A stretch of 64,000 nucleotides of DNA from Candidatus Sphingomonas colombiensis (GTDB lineage: Bacteria > Pseudomonadota > Alphaproteobacteria > Sphingomonadales > Sphingomonadaceae): NCBI GenBank assembly GCA_029202845.1, contig CP119315.1, positions 2,201,001 through 2,265,000 of the forward strand, read 5' to 3'. Numbering within the stretch: the stretch's first letter is position 1; each line of letters starts with the position of its first letter. Below, in pieces: positions 35,664 to 42,289 of the stretch. A program made the translations under genes and the position numbers. The notes beneath the pieces were generated by a model. That model did not search any database. It had not been told where the DNA came from and worked only from the letters and a program-made list of their open reading frames with translations.

Positions 35664-36733
35664 GCCTGAGCCTCCAGCGCGCTGACGTAGCGGTCGCGCC
35701 AATGATTGCCGTCGCCGTAAAGCTGCGCGCCGGATCGCGCTCGGCGCAGATAAAGATGCGCGGGATGCTCCCAGGTGAAGGCGATGCCGCCGTGCATCTG
35801 GATCGCATCTTTCGCGCAGCGGACGAATGCGTCGCCGCAGGCAAAGGCGGCGAGCGCGATCGCGGCGTCCTTCATCGGTGCGCCCTCCGCGAGCTGGCGC
35901 GCGGCGTCGCGCGCCGCGCTCGTCGCGCTCTCCGCCTCAAGCAGCAGATCGGCCGCCATATGTTTCACCGCCTGGAAACTGCCGATCGCGCGGCCGAACT
36001 GGTGGCGTTCGCGCGCATAATCGACCGCCATGTCCATGATGCGCCGCGCAGCCCCGGCCTGCTCGCCCGCCAGCGCGATCAACGCAACGTCGTGCGCCTG
36101 CGCCACGCGGCTGCCGTCGCCGATGCGTGTGGCGGGGCCGTGGAACGCTACATCCGCCATGCGGCGCGTGCGGTCGAAGACGGGGAGGGGGGTGATCGTG
36201 GCATCGGCGCGGGCGACGGCGAATACGGCGTCGTCGGTGGTGACCAGGATGGTGTCGGCGATCGCGGCGTCGGGAACGAAGCGCGCGGTGCCGGATAGCT
36301 GGTTGCCGTAGTGCCGCACGTCGCTCTTGCCCGTCCAGTCGCGGCTTCCGGCAAAGGCCACGGCGACGATGCTCTCCCCGGTGGCGAGCGCGGAGAGCCG
36401 ATCGCCGTCGAGCAGCGCGGCGGCGATCGCGGCGGAGATCAGCGGGGCGGGGAGCAACGCCGCGCCCGCCGCCTCCATCACCAGCTCCAGTTCGATCGGG
36501 CCAAGCCCTGCGCCGCCATGCGCTTCCGGCACGGTAAGGCCAACCATGCCGAGATCGGCCAGCGCGCGCCACAATGCGGGATCATGCCCGGTCTCGCTGT
36601 CGATGATGCGGCGCACATCGGTTTCCGCGCAACGATCGGCGAGCAGGCGGCGCACCGAATCGGCCAATGCGGCGCGATCCTCCGCGTTCAGTGCGGGCGA
36701 GGCCTCGCGGGGGTCTCGCAGCGTATCGGTCAT
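35660..36733 (-). CDS. Acyl-CoA dehydrogenase, small-subunit type
   Basis: This 357-residue partner is first in the operon. The N-terminal helical domain includes LGMVGLTVPEAHGGAGLGPIE near 61; the middle beta domain is short, and the C-terminal part has RHQFGRAIGSFQAVKHMAAD near 250 and IQMHGGIAFTWEHPAHLYLRRA near 315. The shortened FAD-contact region fits a heteromeric partner rather than a free-standing enzyme. Its stop overlaps the following dehydrogenase start (ATGA), so the operon reads small subunit, large subunit, SDR. Confidence 0.88.
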   Translation of the reverse strand: MTDTLRDPREASPALNAEDRAALADSVRRLLADRCAETDVRRIIDSETGHDPALWRALADLGMVGLTVPEAHGGAGLGPIELELVMEAAGAALLPAPLISAAIAAALLDGDRLSALATGESIVAVAFAGSRDWTGKSDVRHYGNQLSGTARFVPDAAIADTILVTTDDAVFAVARADATITPLPVFDRTRRMADVAFHGPATRIGDGSRVAQAHDVALIALAGEQAGAARRIMDMAVDYARERHQFGRAIGSFQAVKHMAADLLLEAESATSAARDAARQLAEGAPMKDAAIALAAFACGDAFVRCAKDAIQMHGGIAFTWEHPAHLYLRRARSGAQLYGDGNHWRDRYVSALEAQA

Positions 36734-36771
36734 GCGGCCATCCTCTCGCGGCGCCGGCTTGCCCGACGTCC

Positions 36772-36785
36772 GTAACGAAAGTTAT
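36772..36785. promoter_or_regulatory. Possible operator between divergent catabolic genes
   Basis: GTAAC-GAAA-GTTAT is a near-perfect dyad (one mismatch), 39 bases upstream of the acyl-CoA dehydrogenase start and 50 bases upstream of the divergent SDR start. Position and symmetry resemble TetR/FadR-type operators. No regulator gene is adjacent. Confidence 0.3.
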
Positions 36786-36834
36786 GATGACGCGAAGCGG
36801 TGGGTGAATCAACCGGCTGTAACGGGAGAGAGAG

Positions 36835-37602
36835 ATGCGCTTTGCGGGCAAGGTGGCGCTGGTCACCGGCGGCGGATCGGGGATCGGCGCGGCGACCGCG
36901 CGGTTGCTGGCGCGCGAGGGCGCGCAACTCGTCGTGGTCGATCTCGTCGCGGAACATGCGCAGGCGGTGGCGGACGAAACCGGCGGCATCGCGGTGACGG
37001 CGGACGTGGCGCAACGCGCCGATGTGGAGCGCGCGGTGGCACGCGCGGTCGAACGGCACGGCCGGATCGACATCCTGTTCAACAACGCTGGCATCGGTTG
37101 CTTCGGCCGCACGCCCGATCTCGATCCGGCCCAGTGGGAACGCGTGATCGCGGTCGATCTCAACGCGGTGTTCTACGCCTGCCGCGCGGCGATCCCGCAT
37201 ATGCCAAAGCCTGGCGGCGTGATCGTCAACACCGCATCGATTTCCGGGCTGGCGGCGGATTATGGCTTCACCGCCTATAATGCGGCCAAGGCGGCGGTGA
37301 TCAACTACACCCGCAGTCTCGCGATCGATCATGCGCGCGAGGGAATACGCGCGAACGCGCTTTGCCCCGGTCTTGTCGCGACCCCGATCATCGCGGGCGC
37401 CAGGGAGCTGCCGGGGCTGGAGCAGGCGTGGAACGACACGATCCCGCTCGGCCGTCCAGCCCAGCCGGAGGAGATGGCGCAGGTCGTCGCCTTCCTCGCC
37501 TCCGACGCGGCATCCTATGTCACGGGTTCGGTTATAGTTGCAGACGGCGGCCAAACCGCCTCCACCGGCCAGCCAAACCTGATGAACTTCCTGCCGGGGT
37601 GA
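36835..37602 (+). CDS. Short-chain dehydrogenase/reductase (SDR), NAD-type
   Basis: This 255-residue classical SDR has VTGGGSGIGAAT near residue 10, Asp41 after the second beta strand (favouring NAD), LFNNAGIGCFG near 80, Ser in TASISG and YNAAKAA as YxxxK, plus the C-terminal SYVTGSVIVADGGQ. GGGAGAGAGAG lies immediately before the ATG as ribosome-binding site. It is divergent from the acyl-CoA dehydrogenase operon and probably shares its control region and pathway. Confidence 0.9.
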   Translation: MRFAGKVALVTGGGSGIGAATARLLAREGAQLVVVDLVAEHAQAVADETGGIAVTADVAQRADVERAVARAVERHGRIDILFNNAGIGCFGRTPDLDPAQWERVIAVDLNAVFYACRAAIPHMPKPGGVIVNTASISGLAADYGFTAYNAAKAAVINYTRSLAIDHAREGIRANALCPGLVATPIIAGARELPGLEQAWNDTIPLGRPAQPEEMAQVVAFLASDAASYVTGSVIVADGGQTASTGQPNLMNFLPG

Positions 37603-37609
37603 CGGCGCT

Positions 37610-38368
37610 TTACAGCAGCAAATCCTCCGGGCTCGGCCGGCCGACATGGCCACCGCCGCGCCGCCGCGCCATTTCCGTCTCGGCGGTGAAGCGCACGTCG
37701 ACATCGCGATCCCCGAGGAAACCGATCAGGCTCTCCTCGTCGATCTCGCGCCAGTCCTTGCCGCGATCGGGGCCGTAGCGCACGCGCGGCAGCAGCCCGG
37801 GCAGGCGCGACCATTCGAGCAATTGCGCGATGCTCACCTCGTTCAGCATGTCGCGCAGGTGGAACGCGGTGACATAGGCATCGGGAAAGGCGCGATGCGC
37901 TGGTAACCCGCGTTCGTGGATCAGCCCGTGCGGTTTGTGCCAGTAACGCAGCACCTGATTGGAAAAGCTTGGCGAATCCGGCCATAGCCGCATCGCGCAT
38001 TTCCATGTGCAGATCCAGTCCGCGCCATGGGTGAACGCTGGCGTGCAGAACACCTGCTCGAAATCGGCGCGATGCGCGGCGAGCGCGACGCGGCGCGGCC
38101 ATGGATCGAGCACTTGCCGCGCCACATCGTGCCACAGCGGTGCGTCTGCGACGTCCTCATCGCGGATGTGGTGGATCGCCTGCGTGATCGGCGGCATCGG
38201 GCGGCCGGGGTTGACCATCCGGTTGCCGCCGTCGCCGGAAAGCTCCCAGCGACCGTCCGGCCCAAGCGTCACGTCCTGCCAGCCGATCTCACATACCCCG
38301 TGCTGAGGTGGGGCGGGGCCGGTGGTTTCGAGGTCGATTACGCGAATGATACTGGGCGGGGAACGCAT
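37610..38368 (-). CDS. DEDDh 3'-5' exonuclease (DnaQ/ExoX-like)
   Basis: This 252-residue protein shows the three Exo motifs of DnaQ-type nucleases: IDLETTG (Asp and Glu near residue 12), the middle motif with Asp in AAHRADFEQ, and HRAFPDAYVT (His and Asp of DEDDh). About 70 residues follow, similar to a short C-terminal domain found in ExoX-type proteins, with YGPDRGKDWREID. It starts five bases after the phosphomannomutase stop, so the two are cotranscribed. A role in DNA repair or proofreading-like end trimming is inferred from family. Confidence 0.85.
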   Translation of the reverse strand: MRSPPSIIRVIDLETTGPAPPQHGVCEIGWQDVTLGPDGRWELSGDGGNRMVNPGRPMPPITQAIHHIRDEDVADAPLWHDVARQVLDPWPRRVALAAHRADFEQVFCTPAFTHGADWICTWKCAMRLWPDSPSFSNQVLRYWHKPHGLIHERGLPAHRAFPDAYVTAFHLRDMLNEVSIAQLLEWSRLPGLLPRVRYGPDRGKDWREIDEESLIGFLGDRDVDVRFTAETEMARRRGGGHVGRPSPEDLLL

Positions 38369-38372
38369 CGCC

Positions 38373-39761
38373 CTAATGTGGAGCCTCGCAGGCCCCATGT
38401 CGAGCGACGTTGCTCAGCGCGAGTTGCGCGTCGATCGCCGCGACGATGCGGGCGAGGGCATCCGCGCTGTTCGCCTCAGCGCGGGCGGTGAGCATATCCT
38501 CGGTATTCGAAGCACGTAGCAGCCACCAGCCGCCATCGATCGTGACGCGCGCGCCATCGGTGGTGTCGACCGCCGCACCTTCGGCGCGCAGCCGGGCGAC
38601 GACCTCCGCCACGACCTGCTCCTTGCGCGCCGGATCGACCGCGAAGCGCAACTCCGGCGTGCTGACGAGCGTCGGCATCGCATCGTGCATCTCCGCGAGC
38701 GATTTGCCCGACGTCTGCACCGCATCGATCAGTCGCACCGCCGCGTGGAGCGCATCGTCGAACCCCAGCCAGTCGCCGCCGAAGAAGATGTGGCCACTCA
38801 TCTCACCGCCGATCGGGGAGTCGAGTTCGCGCATCATCGCCTTGATATTGCTGTGGCCCGATTTCCACATCACCGGCCGTCCGCCGAGCGCGGCGATGCG
38901 ATCGAACAGCGTACTGCTCGATTTCACGTCCGCGACGATCGCGGCGCCGGGCATCGCGCGCAGCACGGGTTCCACCAGAATGGAGAGAATCTGATCGCCG
39001 CGCAGCACGCGGCCTTCGCCGTCGATCACCCCCACGCGATCGCCGTCGCCATCGAAAGCCACGCCGAAATGGAGCTTCTTCGCCGCGACCAGCGCGCGCA
39101 GGTCGGCAAGATTGGCATCCTCGGTCGGGTCGGGATGATGATTGGGAAAATTGCCGTCGACATCGGTGAACAGCAGATGATGCTCACCCGGCAGCAGTTT
39201 GACGAGCTGCTCGATCGCGGGGCCGGCAGCGCCATTGCCGGCATCCCAGCCGATGCGGAACGCACCGGTGCAATCACCAGCGACACGGCGGACATAATGA
39301 TCGAGCACGTCGGCGCCGGACACGCGCCCGTTGCCGCTCTCCCAATCCCCCGCCTCCGCCATCGCGGCCAGATCGCGGATCGCTGCGCCAAATATCGGCC
39401 GGCATTGGTGGAGCATCTTGAAGCCGTTGTGATCGGCGGGATTGTGGCTGCCGGTTACCTGTATGCCGCCATCCACCTCTAACGTGGCAGCGGCGTGATA
39501 GAGCATCGGCGAAGGGCAGAGGCCGACGCGCACGACATCCATGCCGCTTGCGACGAGCCCTGCAACTAAAGCGGCCTCCAGCACGGGCGACGTCAGTCGA
39601 CCGTCAAAGCCAACCGCGACGGCCTTGCCGCCGGATCGCCGCACCAATGTGCCGAAGCTGCGTCCCAGCGCGATCGCATCGTCCGGGCCGAGTGTCGCGC
39701 CGGTCACGCCGCGAATGTCATATTCGCGCAGGATCGACGGGGCGAACCGATGCGTCATCAT
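38373..39761 (-). CDS. Phosphomannomutase/phosphoglucomutase
   Basis: This 462-residue alpha-D-phosphohexomutase has all four domains: phosphoserine Ser105 in VTGSHNPAD, the metal loop DGDGDR near residue 240, the sugar-binding GEMSGH near 325 and the phosphate-binding RASNTE near 420. It is AlgC/ManB-like and makes mannose-1-P or glucose-1-P for exopolysaccharide and LPS precursors. It lies between the J-domain gene and the exonuclease, all on the minus strand, separated from the J-domain gene by only a few bases. Confidence 0.93.
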   Translation of the reverse strand: MMTHRFAPSILREYDIRGVTGATLGPDDAIALGRSFGTLVRRSGGKAVAVGFDGRLTSPVLEAALVAGLVASGMDVVRVGLCPSPMLYHAAATLEVDGGIQVTGSHNPADHNGFKMLHQCRPIFGAAIRDLAAMAEAGDWESGNGRVSGADVLDHYVRRVAGDCTGAFRIGWDAGNGAAGPAIEQLVKLLPGEHHLLFTDVDGNFPNHHPDPTEDANLADLRALVAAKKLHFGVAFDGDGDRVGVIDGEGRVLRGDQILSILVEPVLRAMPGAAIVADVKSSSTLFDRIAALGGRPVMWKSGHSNIKAMMRELDSPIGGEMSGHIFFGGDWLGFDDALHAAVRLIDAVQTSGKSLAEMHDAMPTLVSTPELRFAVDPARKEQVVAEVVARLRAEGAAVDTTDGARVTIDGGWWLLRASNTEDMLTARAEANSADALARIVAAIDAQLALSNVARHGACEAPH

Positions 39762-39765
39762 TGGC

Positions 39766-40047
39766 TCAGCCCGCGTGCCGGATCAGCAGGTCACGCGCCG
39801 CATTGAGCGCGCGCGCACGATCGTCGGAGCCGCCATGATCGGGATGCGCGTCCGCCATCAGCCGGCGGTGCGCCGCGCGAATTTCATCGCGATCAGCCGC
39901 AGGCCCGACGCCAAGCAGCTCGCGCGCCGCCTGCTGGCCGGTATCGACGCTGGTCTGGCGTTTCGGCTTCGGCTTGATCCCCAGCGCATCCTTCCACAGC
40001 CGCCAGCCGGCATAGGCGACGAGCAGCGCGAGGACAAACTTCGCCAT
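39766..40047 (-). CDS. Membrane-anchored J-domain protein
   Basis: This 93-residue protein has one N-terminal membrane helix (FVLALLVAYAGWRLW) and a C-terminal J-domain with the HPD motif in ADAHPDHGG and the flanking ELLGVGPAADRDEIRAAHRRLM. Size and layout resemble TIM14/Pam18-like proteins, which recruit and stimulate an Hsp70 at a membrane. Its ATG overlaps the mipZ stop by one base (TGATG), indicating coupled translation. Confidence 0.85.
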   Translation of the reverse strand: MAKFVLALLVAYAGWRLWKDALGIKPKPKRQTSVDTGQQAARELLGVGPAADRDEIRAAHRRLMADAHPDHGGSDDRARALNAARDLLIRHAG

Positions 40048-40841
40048 CAGGCGAACAGCGGCAGCGCGGGCTCGGGGAGTGCCAACCCGGCCATCATCTC
40101 GCGCAATTCCTGACGTGCCGCCACATGGCCCAGCCCCATGGCGCCAAATTCCTTCGCGTCCAGCATGGTGAGCCCGGCCGGGAACAGTTCGCGATAGATC
40201 ACGCGTTCGCCCAGCCCCGGAATGATGCGGAAGCCGACTCGCTTGGAGAGCTGATCGAGCGCCTCCGATACGCGGCGCATGTTGCGTGCCTCGATATGCT
40301 GAAGGCGGTTGCGGAGCACCACCCAGTCGATCGTCGAGCCATCGGCCTTGGCGCGCGCCTTGCGTGCATCCCAGATCAGCTCGGAATAGAAGCTCGGCCG
40401 GGTAACCTTGAAGGTTTCGGGGTGAACCTGCCCGATCAGATCGAAATCGACGAAGCTGTCGTTCATCGGTGTTACCAGCGTGTCGGCACGCGTGGCCGCT
40501 TCCCGCGCGACCGGATCGTCGCGGCCGGGCGTGTCGATCACCAGATAGTCGCTGCCGTCCGCCAGTTCGGCGAACAGCGAGTCGAAATTGCCGCCGGCCT
40601 GCCCGTCGCCGGTCGCATGGCGTGGAATCGCCAGCTCGATTCCCTTGCGTCGCACCGATTCGGCGCGATTGTCGAGATAGCGGCCCATCGTGCGTTGGCG
40701 ATGATCGAGATCGAGGCATGCCACCCGTGCGCCCTGCGCCGCCAGCGCAATCGCGACGTGCACCGCAGTGGTCGATTTGCCGGTCCCCCCCTTCTCGTTG
40801 GCGAAGACGATGACGTGAGTCTGTCCGTTACCGCTGGGCAA
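40047..40841 (-). CDS. mipZ: Division-plane positioning ATPase MipZ
   Basis: This ParA/MinD-type ATPase forms a gradient from the ParB-bound origin and blocks FtsZ assembly away from mid-cell in alphaproteobacteria. Deviant Walker A is ANEKGGTGKSTTAV, and further landmarks are LDLDHRQRTMGRYLDNR, IDTPGRDDP, PMNDSFVDFD and RVIYRELFPAGLT. These are MipZ-specific rather than chromosomal ParA. A TTG at 40841, with AAGGGA nine bases upstream, is chosen (264 residues); a GTG at 40877 would add 12 residues. It is divergent from panC. Confidence 0.92.
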   Translation of the reverse strand: MPSGNGQTHVIVFANEKGGTGKSTTAVHVAIALAAQGARVACLDLDHRQRTMGRYLDNRAESVRRKGIELAIPRHATGDGQAGGNFDSLFAELADGSDYLVIDTPGRDDPVAREAATRADTLVTPMNDSFVDFDLIGQVHPETFKVTRPSFYSELIWDARKARAKADGSTIDWVVLRNRLQHIEARNMRRVSEALDQLSKRVGFRIIPGLGERVIYRELFPAGLTMLDAKEFGAMGLGHVAARQELREMMAGLALPEPALPLFA

Positions 40842-40919
40842 TTCGTCGAATCCCTTGTTGATCCCCTGGATAGGCACCCATAGAAGCCCGGTTCGTCCAG
40901 GACGAGGGGGTAAGATCGA

Positions 40920-41765
40920 GTGTTGACCGTTCGTGACCTTGTCGCATTGCGAGATGCGCTGAGGGAGTTCCGTGCTGAGGGAATGCGTGTGGCGCTCGTT
41001 CCGACGATGGGCGCGCTGCATCCGGGGCACATCGCGCTGGTCGAAGCGGCCAAGCGTCAGGGCACGAAGGTGATCGCGTCGATCTTCGTCAACCCCAAGC
41101 AATTCGGCCCTAATGAAGACCTTACGCGCTATCCTCGCCGCGAAAAGGCGGACCTGACGATGCTGGCCGACGCCGGTTGCGACTTGGCGTGGCTGCCGGC
41201 GGTGGAAACCATGTATCCGGATGGCTTCGCGACCAATGTCAGCGTCGCGGGCGTTACCGAGGGGCTGGATGGCGCGTCGCGCCCCGGCCATTTCGATGGC
41301 GTGGCGACCGTGGTGTCGAAGCTGTTCAATCAGGTTTCGCCCGACGCCGCCTATTTCGGCGAGAAGGATTACCAGCAATTGCAGGTGATTCGCCGCATGG
41401 TCGTCGATCTCGATTTCGATATCGAGGTGGTGGGCGTGCCGACTCAGCGTGATGATGACGGCCTCGCGCTGTCGTCGCGCAATATCTATCTCGACGAAAC
41501 CGAGCGGCCGAAGGCGGTCGCACTGCCGCGGGTGCTGGGTGTTGCGGCGCGCGCGATCGGGCGTGGTGACGACGTGGCGGCGGCGCTGGCAGAGGCGGAG
41601 GCGAACCTCGTCGCGGCGGGCTTCGCGGTCGATTATGTCGCGCTGGTGGATGCGGAGACACTGGAGGCCGATCCAGCCGAAGGGCGCCCGCGCCGGCTGC
41701 TCGCCGCCGCGCGGATGGGCGGGACGCGGCTGATCGACAATGTCGCGATCGAGGACGGTCAATAA
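40920..41765 (+). CDS. panC: Pantothenate synthetase
   Basis: This 281-residue enzyme condenses pantoate and beta-alanine with ATP. Features are VPTMGALHPGHIALV near residue 27 (HIGH-like), IFVNPKQFGPNEDLTRYPR near 55, the FGEKDYQQL motif near 145 and LALSSRNIYL near 180. The GTG at 40920 has a GGGGG run upstream as a probable ribosome-binding site; a TTG directly follows it. Divergent from mipZ. Confidence 0.95.
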   Translation: MLTVRDLVALRDALREFRAEGMRVALVPTMGALHPGHIALVEAAKRQGTKVIASIFVNPKQFGPNEDLTRYPRREKADLTMLADAGCDLAWLPAVETMYPDGFATNVSVAGVTEGLDGASRPGHFDGVATVVSKLFNQVSPDAAYFGEKDYQQLQVIRRMVVDLDFDIEVVGVPTQRDDDGLALSSRNIYLDETERPKAVALPRVLGVAARAIGRGDDVAAALAEAEANLVAAGFAVDYVALVDAETLEADPAEGRPRRLLAAARMGGTRLIDNVAIEDGQ

Positions 41766-41811
41766 ACGCCCTTAACTGCGTTAACCATTTCTGAAGGGAA
41801 TGCGCGGCAAA

Positions 41812-41844
41812 CCCCCGGATCGGTTCTTTTGAAACCGAAGGGGG
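41812..41844 (+). promoter_or_regulatory. Hairpin sequestering the Shine-Dalgarno of the Sel1 gene
   Basis: CCCCC (41812-41816) pairs with GGGGG (41840-41844), the likely ribosome-binding site seven bases before the ATG at 41852. TCGGTT (41820-41825) pairs with AACCGA (41833-41838), with a CTTTTGA apex. Opening the stem would be required for translation, so this could be an RNA thermometer or other translational switch. Inferred from pairing only. Confidence 0.45.
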
Positions 41845-41851
41845 CGATGAG

Positions 41852-42148
41852 ATGGGCAACAGTCTCAAGAGCGCGAATTTTCTGATCGAAAGCCGGCTGC
41901 GTGATGCGGCGCGCGGCGAGGTCATGGCATATTATGATCTCGGCGTGGCCTATTCCACGGGCACCGCCGGTGTGCCGTTCGATTTGATCGAAGCACATAA
42001 ATGGTTCAATCTTGCCGCGATTACCGGCGACGTCGCGGCGCAGACCGCGCGTGCCGAGATCGCGGGCGACATGAGCGCCCGCGACGTGGCGATCGCCCAG
42101 CGCGCCGCACGCGACTGGCTGGGCATGTTGCGCGCACGCGCGGCCTAA
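41852..42148 (+). CDS. Small Sel1-repeat protein
   Basis: This 98-residue protein has one or two Sel1/TPR-like helices: AYYDLGVAYSTGTAGVPFDLIEAHKWFNLAAITGD (about residues 26-60) contains the typical LG..Y..G......D..A..W...AA pattern, followed by a second partial repeat. No signal peptide or membrane segment. Proteins of this size act as protein-protein adaptors; the partner is unknown. The upstream 86 bases contain TTAACTGCGTTAACC, which resembles CtrA half-sites at non-canonical spacing, and the ribosome-site hairpin. Confidence 0.75.
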   Translation: MGNSLKSANFLIESRLRDAARGEVMAYYDLGVAYSTGTAGVPFDLIEAHKWFNLAAITGDVAAQTARAEIAGDMSARDVAIAQRAARDWLGMLRARAA

Positions 42149-42259
42149 CGCCCGGATCCGAATACAATAGCAGGTGACGTCACCGGACGAGCGCGGCACG
42201 CCCGCGGCATTCTGGCGTCAGGCGGCTTTGCTGCGTCGGTCATGCCGCTATTCTGATCG

Positions 42260-42280
42260 GCCCCGGCGCGTGGCCGGGGC
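42260..42280. terminator. Stem-loop between convergent Sel1 gene and topA
   Basis: GCCCCGGC (42260-42267) and GCCGGGGC (42273-42280) form a perfect 8-bp stem with a five-base loop. No T-run, so termination efficiency is uncertain. Confidence 0.45.
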
Positions 42281-42289
42281 GATCGATCG

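Noticed and set aside
41772..41784. TTAA-CTGCG-TTAA as a CtrA box upstream of the Sel1 gene
   Set aside because: The spacer is five, not seven bases, so it is only noted as half-site-like.
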